Positions 25,903 through 34,894 of a stretch of DNA of 64,000 bases are shown here, piece after piece. The stretch comes from Streptomyces pristinaespiralis (GTDB taxonomy: Bacteria; Actinomycetota; Actinomycetes; Streptomycetales; Streptomycetaceae), in assembly GCF_001278075.1 (NCBI RefSeq), contig NZ_CP011340.1, forward strand, positions 2,170,001 through 2,234,000, in the 5' to 3' direction. Under the pieces are notes generated by a model that saw nothing but the letters and a program-made list of their open reading frames with translations, ran no database searches and was not told where the DNA came from. The position numbers and the translations under genes were made by a program. The stretch's first letter is position 1. Each line of letters starts with the position of its first letter.

Positions 25903-27252
25903 CTACTGGTCGATCTTGTCGTCGACCAGCTTCTTCACGTTGTTCCAGGCCTTCTCGGGCGAGGTGCCGCGCGTCTCGATGTCGAGGATTCCGTTGTCCG
26001 TCAGGAAGGTCTTCACCTGTCCGTCCCAGCGGCCGATCGGGGCGGGCTTGATCTGCTGGGCGGCCTCGGAGTAGATCTTGCCGACCGGGACACCGGGGAA
26101 GTACTCCGGCTGGGCGTTCTGCACGGCCTCGGACTTCAGGCCCTCGGTGGTCGAGGGGATGTTGCCGTTCACGGCGAAGACCTTGGCCTGCTGCTCGGGC
26201 GCGGTGAGCCAGGCGGCGAGCTTCGCGGCCTCGGCGGTGTGCTTGCCCGCCTTGGGCACGGCGAGGAAGGAGCCGCCCCAGTTCGCCGGGACGGGCGCCT
26301 GCGCGATGTCCCACTTGCCCTTGTTGGCGGGGCCGGCCTGGTCCTTGATGATGCCGGTCATCCAGGAAGGACAGGCGACGGTGGCGAACTTGGAGTTCTT
26401 GAAGGCGGCGTTCCAGGTGCCCTTCTCGTCGAACTGCCGCAGCTTGGCGGTGAGTCCGTCCTGGGCGGCCTTGACGGCGGTGTCCCAGGCCTTCATCACG
26501 CCGAGGCTGCTCTCCCAGCGCAGCTTGCCGTCCTCTCCGGAGTACTGGTCCGGCTGGCTGGAGACGACGGCGTTGAACAGCCCGCTCGCCGAGTCGTGGA
26601 ACGCGGTCCCGGCCGGGGCCTTGGCCTTGTACTTCTCGCCCTGCTCGAGGAACTTGGCCCAGTCGCCCGCCCACAGCTTGCCGACCTCTTCACGGTCGGT
26701 GGGCAGCCCCGCCTTCTGGAAGAGGTCCTTGCGGTAGCAGATGCCCATCGGGCCGATGTCCGTGCCGAGCGCGATGGTCGCGCCGCTCGGCGCGGTGGCC
26801 TGCTTGACCTTCCAGTCGAGGAACTTCGAGGTGTCGACGCCCTCGGTCTTGCCCAGGTCGACGAACTTGCCGGCCATCGCCTCGCCGGTGGCCTCCGCGA
26901 TGTAACCGACCTCGATCGCCTGGATGTCGGCGAGTCCGCTGCCCTGCGAGAGCCGCAGCTTCATCGCGTCCCAGTACTTCTGGCCGTCGGCGACGTTCGT
27001 CTCTTCGATCTTGATGCCGGGGTTCAGCTTCTCGTACTCGGCGTAGAGCTTGGCGCCGGTCTTGTTGTCGAACCCGAACGACCCGAAGGTGCCCACCCGG
27101 AGGGTGATCGTCCCGCCGCCCGAACCGTCGTCGCCCTCTTCGCCGCCGGAGCCGCCGCATCCGGTCACGAGAAGGCCGAGGGACAGCAGACCCGCGGTGG
27201 TGAGGGTGACTGCGCGGCGTCTGCGCGGGACGTCACCGGAAGTTATGCGCAT
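25903..27252 (-). CDS. cebE: cellobiose/cello-oligosaccharide-binding lipoprotein CebE
   Basis: 449 residues. N-terminus MRITSGDVPRRRRAV, hydrophobic stretch and lipobox LLVTGC (Cys near 32), followed by a Gly/Asp/Glu-rich linker and a sugar-binding protein domain (TITLRVGTFGSFGF, then GICYRKDLFQKAGLP). First gene of cebEFG; a perfect 18-base AGTGGGAGCGCTCCCACT palindrome lies 129 bases upstream. CebE of Streptomyces binds cellobiose and cellotriose; affinity here is inferred from regulon membership. Confidence 0.87.
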   Translation of the reverse strand: MRITSGDVPRRRRAVTLTTAGLLSLGLLVTGCGGSGGEEGDDGSGGGTITLRVGTFGSFGFDNKTGAKLYAEYEKLNPGIKIEETNVADGQKYWDAMKLRLSQGSGLADIQAIEVGYIAEATGEAMAGKFVDLGKTEGVDTSKFLDWKVKQATAPSGATIALGTDIGPMGICYRKDLFQKAGLPTDREEVGKLWAGDWAKFLEQGEKYKAKAPAGTAFHDSASGLFNAVVSSQPDQYSGEDGKLRWESSLGVMKAWDTAVKAAQDGLTAKLRQFDEKGTWNAAFKNSKFATVACPSWMTGIIKDQAGPANKGKWDIAQAPVPANWGGSFLAVPKAGKHTAEAAKLAAWLTAPEQQAKVFAVNGNIPSTTEGLKSEAVQNAQPEYFPGVPVGKIYSEAAQQIKPAPIGRWDGQVKTFLTDNGILDIETRGTSPEKAWNNVKKLVDDKIDQ

Positions 27253-27382
27253 TCGAGGCTCCTACGACTGTTTTCGGCTGGTGGCGGGCCCAGAGCGACA
27301 GAGTGGGGCTGACGGCGAACAGGACCGGTCACAAGAGGGGAAGTGAGGAAGCGGTGCAGGGCAGGCCCGAGCGGGCGGCAAG

Positions 27383-27396
27383 TGGGAGCGCTCCCA
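27383..27396. promoter_or_regulatory. CebR box upstream of cebE
   Basis: Perfect TGGGAGCGCTCCCA, extended to an 18-base palindrome (27381-27398). This is the known CebR operator consensus of Streptomyces. Confidence 0.9.
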
Positions 27397-27617
27397 CTAC
27401 TGCTTGGTTCGAAAGCTTCGCGGCGACGACACCCTGTGTCAAGGTCGGGCAGCAGAGCTTTATTGCTCCGAGATGTCACCGGCGTGAGAATCTCCCCCTT
27501 TCAGCGCGGCCAAAGACCATCATTCGCTCCAAAAGGGCGCCTCCTCACGGCAGTTGCCACCCGGTCGGCCACCTCCGTCCGCCGCTCCTCGACAAGCCGG
27601 AGCGGATGGATCAATAA

Positions 27618-27631
27618 TGGGAGCGCTCCCG
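27618..27631. promoter_or_regulatory. CebR box upstream of cebR
   Basis: TGGGAGCGCTCCCG, one base from the consensus, 69 bases before the cebR ATG. It suggests autoregulation. Confidence 0.85.
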
Positions 27632-27700
27632 AACTCTCTGTCACCATGGTCTCCAGGGAGAATCGACGGATACCGCACCATCCCCCTCCGGAGGTCACGC

Positions 27701-28726
27701 ATGGCAGCACGGGGCCGTTTCGGCCAGCCCACACTCGAGCAGGTCGCCGCCCTGGCCGGCGTCGGGCGGGGCACCGTCTCCCGAGTGATCAACAAGTCGC
27801 CCGGTGTCCGCGACTCGACCCGGCACGCCGTGGAGCAGGCCATCGCCGAGCTGGGATACATCCCGAACCACGCCGCCCGCGCCCTCGCCGGCAGCCGGAC
27901 CGACGCCGTCGCCCTGGTCGTCCCGGAGACCGAGAAGCGGTTCTTCACCGAGCCCTACTTCTCCGAGATCATCCACGGCGTGGGGATGGGCCTCGCGGAC
28001 ACGGAGCTCCAACTGCTGCTGACCCTGGTGCGCACGGAGCGTGAACGCGGCCGGTTCCTCCAGTACGCGAAGGCCCGCCGGATCGACGGCGTCCTCCTGG
28101 TCTCCGTGCACCGCGACGACCCCCTGCCGGACCTGCTCTCCGAGATGGACATGCCGACCGTCCTCGGCGGCCGCCGCAGCAGCGACGAGACGGTCTCCTA
28201 CGTCGACTCCGACAACGCCGGAGGGGCCCGGACCGCCGTGCGCCACCTGGCCTCCACCGGCCGCCGCAAGATCGTCACCATCACGGGCCGCGCGGACATG
28301 TACGTGGCCCAGTGCCGGCTGCGTGGTTACGAGGAGGCGGTCCGCGGGGCGTGCGAGGACTTCGACCCTTCCTGGGTGGCCGCGGGCGACTTCACCGAGG
28401 AGAGCGGCCGCCACGCCATGGCGGAGCTGCTGCGGCTCCACCCTGACCTCGACGCCGTGTTCGCCGCCTCCGACGTGATGGCCGCCGGTGCCTTGCACAC
28501 TCTGCGCGCCGCGGGGCGCCGGGTGCCCGACGACGTCGCCGTCATCGGCTTCGACGACTCCCCCCTCGCCCAGCACACCGACCCCCAGCTGACCACCGTC
28601 CGGCAGCCGGTCGAGGAGATGGGCCGCACCATGGTCGGCGTCCTCCTCGACCAGATGGCCGCCCCCGGCGCGGCCTGGCGGAACGTGGTGGTGCGCACCG
28701 AGCTGGTGCGCCGGGACACCGCCTGA
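27701..28726 (+). CDS. cebR: LacI-family cellobiose regulator CebR
   Basis: 341 residues. Helix-turn-helix TLEQVAALAGVGRGTVSR near residue 10, hinge helix HAARALAGSR, effector domain with GFDDSPLAQHTDPQLTTVRQP. ATG 27701 follows GGAGG closely. It is divergent from cebE and flanked by the palindromic boxes that CebR is known to bind; cellobiose releases CebR in characterised Streptomyces. It should also control the GH9 and GH1 genes at 29771-33918, which share four more boxes. Confidence 0.92.
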   Translation: MAARGRFGQPTLEQVAALAGVGRGTVSRVINKSPGVRDSTRHAVEQAIAELGYIPNHAARALAGSRTDAVALVVPETEKRFFTEPYFSEIIHGVGMGLADTELQLLLTLVRTERERGRFLQYAKARRIDGVLLVSVHRDDPLPDLLSEMDMPTVLGGRRSSDETVSYVDSDNAGGARTAVRHLASTGRRKIVTITGRADMYVAQCRLRGYEEAVRGACEDFDPSWVAAGDFTEESGRHAMAELLRLHPDLDAVFAASDVMAAGALHTLRAAGRRVPDDVAVIGFDDSPLAQHTDPQLTTVRQPVEEMGRTMVGVLLDQMAAPGAAWRNVVVRTELVRRDTA

Positions 28727-28923
28727 CGGACCCGGAGTCCTGGCCCCAAAGAGGTCGGGCCCACGAGCTTCGGCACGTTCGTCGAGCACATCGAGCCCGT
28801 CGTGGCGATCGACGGCATGGGCGGGCAGGGCTCCGTGGCCGATCACGTCCATGACGGTGTCCTCGCGGGACTGAGCGGCCTGACTGAGCGGCCTAGCCTC
28901 CGCGGAGTAGGCCGCCAGGCCGC

Positions 28924-28942
28924 ACCTCCCCCATGGGGGTAC
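28924..28942. repeat. short palindrome related to the CBM41 insert
   Basis: Core CCCCCATGGGGG (perfect 12-base palindrome) with ACCT before and TACTGG after. The CCCCCA and GGGGGTAC halves match the ends of the repeat at 9012-9046. It sits 57 bases before the membrane protein start in the otherwise gene-free gap 28727-28998. Confidence 0.5.
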
Positions 28943-28998
28943 TGGTTTGGGTCCGCAAGGGTGATTCCTCGTTGCGCCCGCTCCAAGAGGGTGGAGCC

Positions 28999-29562
28999 AT
29001 GACGCCGAAGATCCTTCACGTGCCGCCGCCCGTCAGTGACACCGAGCGGCCGGTTCCACGCTGGGCGATGCGCCTGGCCTACGCGCTTCCGCTGCTTCTG
29101 CTGCCGTCGTGCCTGTGGCGGCTGCCCTTCGCCTTCCACTTCGAGATGGGGCAGGTCCAGGAGCACGGTATGCCGCCCTATTGGGTGAGCATCCCGTACG
29201 TGCTCGGGCTCAGCGTGCTCTCGGAAGTGATCGCGATCTTGGGCATCGGGCTGGTCCGGGGATGGGGAGAGGTGGCGCCCGCCTGGATTCCGGTCATCGG
29301 CGGCAGACGCATCCGGCCGATGGCGGCCGTCGTCCCCGCCGCCCTCGGCGGCCTGATCCTGACACTCCTGTTCACCAATGTTCCGATCGGTGACGGTCGC
29401 AGTCTCACCCTGCTCGGCATCGTCGACACCGTCGACTACACCAACGACGCCTGGGAGACGCTCGCGAGTGTGTGTCTCGCCCCTACCGCCGTATGGGGAC
29501 CCATCATGATCACCCTCGCCCTCACCTACTACCGCCGACGAACCCGTCCTGTCGCCGAGTGA
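28999..29562 (+). CDS. small integral membrane protein, unknown function
   Basis: 187 residues with about four hydrophobic segments: ALPLLLLPSCLWRLPF (near 30), VLGLSVLSEVIAILGIG (near 70), VVPAALGGLILTLLF (near 115) and a last one ending ALTYYRRRTRPVAE. ATG 28999 is preceded by GGGTGGAG. No conserved catalytic motif is visible. It lies alone between cebR and the GH9 gene and is not obviously part of the cellulose regulon, as there is no CebR box in front of it. Confidence 0.75.
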   Translation: MTPKILHVPPPVSDTERPVPRWAMRLAYALPLLLLPSCLWRLPFAFHFEMGQVQEHGMPPYWVSIPYVLGLSVLSEVIAILGIGLVRGWGEVAPAWIPVIGGRRIRPMAAVVPAALGGLILTLLFTNVPIGDGRSLTLLGIVDTVDYTNDAWETLASVCLAPTAVWGPIMITLALTYYRRRTRPVAE

Positions 29563-29660
29563 CGCCCGCCGGGAGGCGAGCGAACCCCGACGCCTGGGTG
29601 AGCGACCTGCGCCGCACGTCCCACGGCCGCAGGCCCGTCGCGGCCGGTGCCCGGCCAGGA

Positions 29661-29690
29661 CCCCCGGGCGCTGACGCCGGCGCCCGGGGG
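29661..29690. terminator. bidirectional hairpin
   Basis: CCCCCGGGCGC / GCGCCCGGGGG, 11 perfect base pairs with an 8-base loop, in the gap between the convergent membrane protein and GH9 genes. Confidence 0.75.
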
Positions 29691-29770
29691 CCGCCGCGCA
29701 CACGCTGCGCGACGGCCCCCGGGCTTCCCGGCCGGGCCGGGCCGACGTCACGGCCGGGCACGGGTGTCCC

Positions 29771-32020
29771 TCAGCGGCCGTACACCTGGAACTCGTGGAG
29801 CGAGATGCCGTACGGCGTGGCCCGGACCCGGCCCAGCAGCCTGACGTACCGCCCCTGACCCGTGACGGCGAGCTGCTGTGTGCCGCCCGTCGACGAGGTC
29901 GTCGCGTACAGCTCCCTGGCGGTGCCGAAGCCCGGGTCGTCCGACACCTGGACCGTGAAGGATCTGGCGTACGCCGCCTCCCACTTGAGCGTCAGGCGCG
30001 AGAGGGTCCGGGACGACCCGAGGTCGACCGTGATCCACTGGTGGTCCCGGAAGGCGCTGCTCCAGCGGGTGTCGTCGCGGCCGTCGACGGCGTGCTCGGG
30101 CGTGAGCCCGCTGTTCTCCGAGGAGGACGCCCACGCGGGACGGCCCTGGGAGAGCAGGGACTCCCCGGGCTGCGGGCCCGGGCCGCCCGACAGCCGGTCC
30201 GCCGTGCGGTCGAGGTACGTCGCCGTCCAGGCCAGCGGCGCGTTCCAGTTGATGGTGTTCTCCTTGGAGCCCCAGGCGTCCGGTGCGGTGTCCGGACCGG
30301 CGTAGGACTTCGCGGCCGGCATCCCGGTGGGCGTCGCCGGGTCGTTGATGTTCTCGTTGTTGGGTCCGCCGGACAGCCAGCCCTTCGGGTAGGGAGTGCC
30401 CGGGTACGCGCCCCAGGCGAGCCGGTCGTGCAGATCGCTCTCCGCGTACTCCCCGTAGCCCGTGATGTAGGACAGGCGCATGGCGTTGTTGCCCATCAGG
30501 TAGTCCATGGCACGGTGCATGGCCTTCAGGTACCGGACGTCGTCGGTCAGGTCGTGGGCGGTGCCGAGGAGCAGCATCCGGTTGGCGATGAAGGAGTTGG
30601 AGCCCCAGGGGTACTTCGTGGAGCCGGGGATGAGGGCCGGGTAGCCCTCGCCGTCCAGCGTGGTGACGACGGAGTCGGCGAAGGCCGTCAGGCTGCCGCG
30701 CATCCTGGCGATGTCGGCGGCGGGCAGATCGGCAGCGACGGTCAGCAGGGAGAGCGTTCCCGCGGTGGCGACCTCCGCCCAGTCGAACTGGGCGACCTGG
30801 CCGTAGTGGGGTGATCCGGTGACGGCGGAGCGGTAGCCGGCGGCCGAGCCGTCGGCGCGCTGGTGGGCGGTCAGATAGAGCTCGGCCGCCGCGGCGTACC
30901 GGTCGTCGCTGTTCTTGGTGTCGGGGTAGTCGCCGCCGCCCTCCGCGTCCGAGTCGACCGCGTAGTCGACGTCGGGCATGGCCTCCGCGCGCTGCCAGGC
31001 GGTCCTGGCGCTCGCCCAGAGGGCGTCCGCGCGGGCGGGGTCGTACCGCCGCAGTACGCGGGCGAGTTGGGCGTTCGTGCGGGCCACCGCGTAGGTGGCG
31101 TTGGTGGAGGGCGGCATGGCGGAGCGGGCGAGGGCGTTCTCCGCGCCGACGTCGGTGACGGGGAAGGCGCTCCAGGTGTGGTTGTGCACCTTGTGGGACG
31201 CGAGACCCGTGGAGGGCAGCATCCCGGACATGAAGCGTGAGCCGTACTCGACCTCGTCGAGGATGTCGGGGCGGCCGTTCCCGCGCTCGGGGACGGGCAG
31301 GCTGCCGTCGCCGTAGGCCTCGGGGTCACGCTCGTAGAGGTTGAGCAGGGTCCAGGCGGAGATGGCGTGGTTGACGGGGTAGATGCCGAAGTCGCCCGCG
31401 TCGGCCCAGGAGCCGGCCGCGTTCAGCCGCTCGCCGCCGCACCAGTTGTTGTAGCAGGGCACGGAGCTGTCGCCGGGATGAAGTGCGGCGTGGGCGTGGG
31501 CGCTGTGCTGGAGGTACTGGCCTTCGACCGGGGTGCCCATGCGGTGGAAGTAGAAGTACTGCATGGCCTCGCGGCCGAGCTGGGGATAGAGCGCCTTGTC
31601 CTGGATGGTGAAGGCCACGCTGGAGCCGGCGCCGTCGACGCTGAGACGGTAGTCGCCGGGGCGGGTGACCGAGGAGAAGTCCGCCTGGTGCACATGGTCG
31701 CCGGAGGCCGGGTCGCTGCCGTGCACCCGGGTGGTGCCGGAGGCGACGACGGCGTTGTCCCCGGCGCCCCGCAGTTGCCAGGAGAGCGGCGAGGTCGAGG
31801 CGGCCACGACGGTGGCGATCTTGTCGGCCGCGGTGAGGTAGCCGACCTGGTTGACGCGGACGGGACTCGGGTCGCTGCCGGCGGTCGCCGCGGGGGCCGC
31901 GGCCTCGGCCGCGATCCCGGAGGCCGGCGTGAAAAGGGTGGCGGTGAGCGCGGCCGCAAGGGCGGCTGCCGCGGCGGGACGGCTGAGGCGTCGTGGTCGC
32001 GGGTGCGGGGCACGGGGCAT
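29771..32020 (-). CDS. secreted GH9 endoglucanase with discoidin-like C-terminal domain
   Basis: 749 residues. Twin-basic signal region MPRAPHPRPRRLSRP then an alanine-rich hydrophobic segment, cleavage near 37. Domains: CelD-like Ig domain (about 50-140; VRVNQVGYLTAADKIA), GH9 (alpha/alpha)6 barrel (about 145-610) with catalytic Asp207 and Asp210 in SWADAGDFG and acid Glu587 in SKENTINWN, then an F5/8-type C (CBM32-like) domain (about 620-749; ENSGLTPEHAVDGRDDTRW). The C-terminal discoidin module instead of a cellulose-binding CBM2 or CBM3 is less usual. It is divergent from bglC, with CebR boxes close upstream, so it should supply cello-oligosaccharides for CebEFG. Confidence 0.92.
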   Translation of the reverse strand: MPRAPHPRPRRLSRPAAAAALAAALTATLFTPASGIAAEAAAPAATAGSDPSPVRVNQVGYLTAADKIATVVAASTSPLSWQLRGAGDNAVVASGTTRVHGSDPASGDHVHQADFSSVTRPGDYRLSVDGAGSSVAFTIQDKALYPQLGREAMQYFYFHRMGTPVEGQYLQHSAHAHAALHPGDSSVPCYNNWCGGERLNAAGSWADAGDFGIYPVNHAISAWTLLNLYERDPEAYGDGSLPVPERGNGRPDILDEVEYGSRFMSGMLPSTGLASHKVHNHTWSAFPVTDVGAENALARSAMPPSTNATYAVARTNAQLARVLRRYDPARADALWASARTAWQRAEAMPDVDYAVDSDAEGGGDYPDTKNSDDRYAAAAELYLTAHQRADGSAAGYRSAVTGSPHYGQVAQFDWAEVATAGTLSLLTVAADLPAADIARMRGSLTAFADSVVTTLDGEGYPALIPGSTKYPWGSNSFIANRMLLLGTAHDLTDDVRYLKAMHRAMDYLMGNNAMRLSYITGYGEYAESDLHDRLAWGAYPGTPYPKGWLSGGPNNENINDPATPTGMPAAKSYAGPDTAPDAWGSKENTINWNAPLAWTATYLDRTADRLSGGPGPQPGESLLSQGRPAWASSSENSGLTPEHAVDGRDDTRWSSAFRDHQWITVDLGSSRTLSRLTLKWEAAYARSFTVQVSDDPGFGTARELYATTSSTGGTQQLAVTGQGRYVRLLGRVRATPYGISLHEFQVYGR

Positions 32021-32094
32021 CGTACGGGCCTCCTGGGTGGGGGGCGGAAGCGAACGCGTGCGGGTGGTTCACGGCGGCTCTCGCGGCGAAGGTG

Positions 32095-32108
32095 CGGGAG
32101 CGCTCCCA
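32095..32108. promoter_or_regulatory. CebR box, GH9 proximal
   Basis: CGGGAGCGCTCCCA, one base from the consensus, 75 bases before the GH9 start. Confidence 0.85.
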
Positions 32109-32155
32109 TCAAGAGGCCCCCGTCGGCCGTGTCAGGGCGACCGGAGGGACATGAA

Positions 32156-32169
32156 CGGGAGCGCTCCCA
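32156..32169. promoter_or_regulatory. CebR box, GH9 distal
   Basis: CGGGAGCGCTCCCA, identical to the previous box and 61 bases from it. Confidence 0.85.
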
Positions 32170-32342
32170 CACGAGCGCCGCAACCCTCACCGGAGCCCGG
32201 ACCTTCACGGCCGGACACGAAAAGGAGGGTCGGCACCACCTACGCGGCGCCGCGGACCAATGAAGCGGCTCCCGCGGCCCGTGTCAATGACCGCGGCAGA
32301 ACCCCGCACTCTTGACAACCCGCGTCGACTGACCGAATCTCA

Positions 32343-32356
32343 TGGGAGCGCTCCCA
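32343..32356. promoter_or_regulatory. CebR box, bglC distal
   Basis: Perfect TGGGAGCGCTCCCA inside a 16-base palindrome ATGGGAGCGCTCCCAT. Confidence 0.88.
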
Positions 32357-32418
32357 TTCCGGCTGACAGCAGCTCTGGTCTTTCGCCTGCCCCGCCGCAG
32401 AGCTGCCGGTCGCCGGAG

Positions 32419-32432
32419 CGGGAGCGCTCTCA
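32419..32432. promoter_or_regulatory. degenerate CebR box, bglC proximal
   Basis: CGGGAGCGCTCTCA, two bases from the consensus, 68 bases before the bglC ATG. Confidence 0.65.
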
Positions 32433-32499
32433 AGCAGCTCCACCCAGTTCCCGGTGGCCGCGGGCGCCCCGCGGCCACCGGCGATCGACCGATCAGAGG

Positions 32500-33918
32500 A
32501 TGACGATGACCGCAGAGAACGATCCGGTTCCCGCAGGGCTCACGCGCCCGCCGGCCGCATCGGCCTTCCCGCCGGGATTCCTGTGGGGAGTGGCCACGTC
32601 CGCGTACCAGATCGAAGGCGCGGTGGGCCAGGACGGCCGTGGAGCGTCGATCTGGGACACGTTCTCCCGCACCCCGGGCAAGGTGGCCAATGGCCACAAC
32701 GGCGACGTGGCCGCCGACCATTACGCGCGCTACGAGCAGGACGTCGCCCTGATGTCCGAACTGGGAATGGGCGGTTACCGGTTCTCCGTGGCCTGGCCGC
32801 GTATCCAGCCGGACGGACGCGGCCGGGCCGACGTCCGGGGCCTGGACTTCTACAGCAGGCTGGTCGACTCCCTGCTGGAGAAGGACATCCGGCCGGCCCT
32901 CACGCTCTACCACTGGGACCTCCCCCAGGCCCTGGAGGACGAGGGCGGCTGGCGCAACCGCGACACCGCGTTCCGGTTCGCCGAGTACGCGCAGCTGGTG
33001 AGCGAGGCGCTCGGCGACCGCGTGAAGCTCTGGGGCACACTCAACGAACCGTGGTGCGCGGCTTTCCTCGGTTACGGCAACGGCATCCACGCGCCCGGCG
33101 CGGTCGACCCGGCCGGTTCACTGATCGCCGCCCACCACCTGCTGCTCGGCCACGGCCTCGCCGTGCCCGCGCTGCGCGCCGCGGCCCCCGACGCCGAGGT
33201 GGGCATCACGCTCAACTTCTATCCCGTGGACGCCGATACCGAGAGCAGCGCCGACCTGGACGCCGCCCACCGCATCGACCTTCTCCAGAACCGCCTCTTC
33301 CTCGACCCCGTCGTGGAGGGCGCGTACCCGGCGGACGTGCGGGAGCACTTCGAGCGGGTGAGCGGCACCGGCCACATCGAGCCGGAGGACGAGAAGATCA
33401 TCGGGGCGCCGGTCGACTTCCTCGGCGTCAACTACTACACGTCCTACCGGGTGGCCGGCGGCGGCGAGCCCTCCGGCCCCTCCCCCTGGCCCGGCGCGGA
33501 GGACGTGCGCTTCATCGAGCGCGGTCTGCCGAAGACCGGCATCGGCTGGGAGATCGACTCGGACGGGCTGCGCCGTCAGCTGGTCCGGATCAGCCAGGAC
33601 CATCCCGGCCTGACCATGTACATCACCGAGAACGGCGCCGCGTTCGACGACACCGTCGACGCCGACGGCCGGATCGACGACGCGGACCGGATCGCCTACA
33701 TCGACGGCCACCTGCGCGCGGTGCACCGGGCCATCGCGGAAGGCGCGGACGTCCGGGGCTACTTCCTGTGGTCGCTGCTCGACAACTTCGAGTGGGCGGA
33801 GGGCTACGGGATGCGGTTCGGCATCGTGCGCGTGGACTTCGAGACCCAGCAGCGCACTCCCAAGCAGAGCGCCCTCTGGTACAGGAACGTCGCCGTCGCG
33901 GGCGGCCTCCCCGACTGA
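32500..33918 (+). CDS. bglC: GH1 beta-glucosidase
   Basis: 472 residues, no signal peptide, so intracellular. GH1 barrel with acid/base Glu183 in TLNEPW and nucleophile Glu377 in YITENGAAF; N-terminal FPPGFLWGVATSAYQIEG is the family signature. Two ATG codons (32500, 32506) follow AGAGG; the first is chosen. It should hydrolyse imported cellobiose and cello-oligosaccharides to glucose. It is divergent from the GH9 gene and preceded by two CebR boxes, so it behaves as the bglC of the cellobiose regulon, here separated from cebEFG by about 5 kb. Confidence 0.94.
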   Translation: MTMTAENDPVPAGLTRPPAASAFPPGFLWGVATSAYQIEGAVGQDGRGASIWDTFSRTPGKVANGHNGDVAADHYARYEQDVALMSELGMGGYRFSVAWPRIQPDGRGRADVRGLDFYSRLVDSLLEKDIRPALTLYHWDLPQALEDEGGWRNRDTAFRFAEYAQLVSEALGDRVKLWGTLNEPWCAAFLGYGNGIHAPGAVDPAGSLIAAHHLLLGHGLAVPALRAAAPDAEVGITLNFYPVDADTESSADLDAAHRIDLLQNRLFLDPVVEGAYPADVREHFERVSGTGHIEPEDEKIIGAPVDFLGVNYYTSYRVAGGGEPSGPSPWPGAEDVRFIERGLPKTGIGWEIDSDGLRRQLVRISQDHPGLTMYITENGAAFDDTVDADGRIDDADRIAYIDGHLRAVHRAIAEGADVRGYFLWSLLDNFEWAEGYGMRFGIVRVDFETQQRTPKQSALWYRNVAVAGGLPD

Positions 33919-33920
33919 CA

Positions 33921-33950
33921 GCCGTTCCCGTGCCGCGGCACGGGAACGGC
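33921..33950 (+). terminator. bglC terminator
   Basis: A perfect 30-base palindrome (GCCGTTCCCGTGCCG and its complement, no loop bases left over), 2 bases after the bglC stop. Confidence 0.85.
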
Positions 33951-34000
33951 CTTCACCGCCGCGGCCGACAGCACCACGGCACGGCACCCACCGACGGGGG

Positions 34001-34028
34001 CCGCTCCCGCATGAGGGGGCGGGAGCGG
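34001..34028 (-). terminator. terminator of the SDR pair
   Basis: CCGCTCCCGC / GCGGGAGCGG, ten perfect pairs with an 8-base loop, 33 bases past the stop of the downstream SDR gene. Confidence 0.75.
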
Positions 34029-34060
34029 TCCTCATGGTCACCCCACCCGTGCCCCTCGTC

Positions 34061-34894
34061 TCAGGGCCGGCGCCAGGAGTCGTCCTGGAGGTGCGAGCCG
34101 GCCATGGGGCCCATCCGCAGCATCCCGCCGTCGACCGACCACGACGCTCCGGTGACGTATCCCGCGTCCTCGCCCGCGAGGAAGGCGACGACCGCCGCGA
34201 CCTCCCGGGCGTCGCCGGGACGGCGCAGCGGGATACCCGGGCGCTCCTCGGCGTGGACGTCCGTGTCCTCCTGGCCGGTCATGGGAGTGGCGATCTCTCC
34301 GGGCGCGACGGAGTTGACTGTGATGCCGTGTTCGGCGAGCTCCAGGGCCATCACCTGGGTGAGCAGCCCGAGACCGCCCTTGGCGGCGCAGTAGGGGGCG
34401 GCGCCGACCCTCGGCTGGTGCTCGTGGACCGAGGTGACGTTGACGATCCTGCCCCCGTCCCCCTGGTCGATCATGCGGCGGGCGGCCCGCTGGCCGCAGA
34501 GGAAGGGGCCGACGAGGTCCACGTCGACGACCTGGCGGACCGTGTCGAGGTCCAGGTCGAGGAACGGTGTGGCCGTGCCGGTGCCGGCGTTGTTCACGAG
34601 CACGTCCACCCGGCCCAGTTCGCCGGCGAGCCGGTCGATCACGTCGGCGGCCGCCGGCAGGTCCGTGAGATCCATCCGGGCGACGGCGGCGCGCCGGCCG
34701 TGGCCGCGTACCTCCTCGGCCGTCGCCTCCGCCCCTTCCTGGTCGGTGTGGAAGGTGATCCCGACGTCCATGCCCGCCGCGGCCAGCCGCACCGCCGTGG
34801 CCCGTCCGATGCCGGAGTCCGCGCCGGTGACGATGGCGACGGGCCGGCCGCCGTCCGGCGAGGAGGCGGCGGGTGCTCCTGGTGTCACGGCCAT
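34061..34894 (-). CDS. short-chain dehydrogenase/reductase (SDR)
   Basis: 277 residues. Rossmann motif VTGADSGIGRATA near residue 23, NNAG near 105, catalytic Ser in VNVTSVHE, and YCAAK for the Tyr/Lys pair. This is a complete classical SDR; C-terminal DGGMLRMGPMAG is typical of glucose-dehydrogenase-like members. ATG 34894 overlaps the stop of the upstream SDR by 10 bases, so the two are co-translated. Substrate unknown; the cofactor preference is not clear. Confidence 0.9.
   Translation of the reverse strand: MAVTPGAPAASSPDGGRPVAIVTGADSGIGRATAVRLAAAGMDVGITFHTDQEGAEATAEEVRGHGRRAAVARMDLTDLPAAADVIDRLAGELGRVDVLVNNAGTGTATPFLDLDLDTVRQVVDVDLVGPFLCGQRAARRMIDQGDGGRIVNVTSVHEHQPRVGAAPYCAAKGGLGLLTQVMALELAEHGITVNSVAPGEIATPMTGQEDTDVHAEERPGIPLRRPGDAREVAAVVAFLAGEDAGYVTGASWSVDGGMLRMGPMAGSHLQDDSWRRP

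Larger units (their letters stand above)
27253..27700. promoter_or_regulatory. divergent cebE / cebR promoter region
   Basis: A 448-base gap between divergent cebE and cebR with two CebR boxes (27383-27396 and 27618-27631) and no gene. The boxes sit near each gene, so import and regulator synthesis should be controlled together. Confidence 0.8.
32021..32499. promoter_or_regulatory. divergent GH9 / bglC control region with four CebR boxes
   Basis: A 479-base gap with no supported gene. CebR-type boxes lie at 32095-32108 and 32156-32169 (GH9 side) and 32343-32356 and 32419-32432 (bglC side). Confidence 0.8.

Noticed and set aside
28757..28895. GH51 arabinofuranosidase fragment
   Set aside because: FGTFVEH resembles the GH51 N-terminus, but the following residues do not; kept only as an unidentified remnant.
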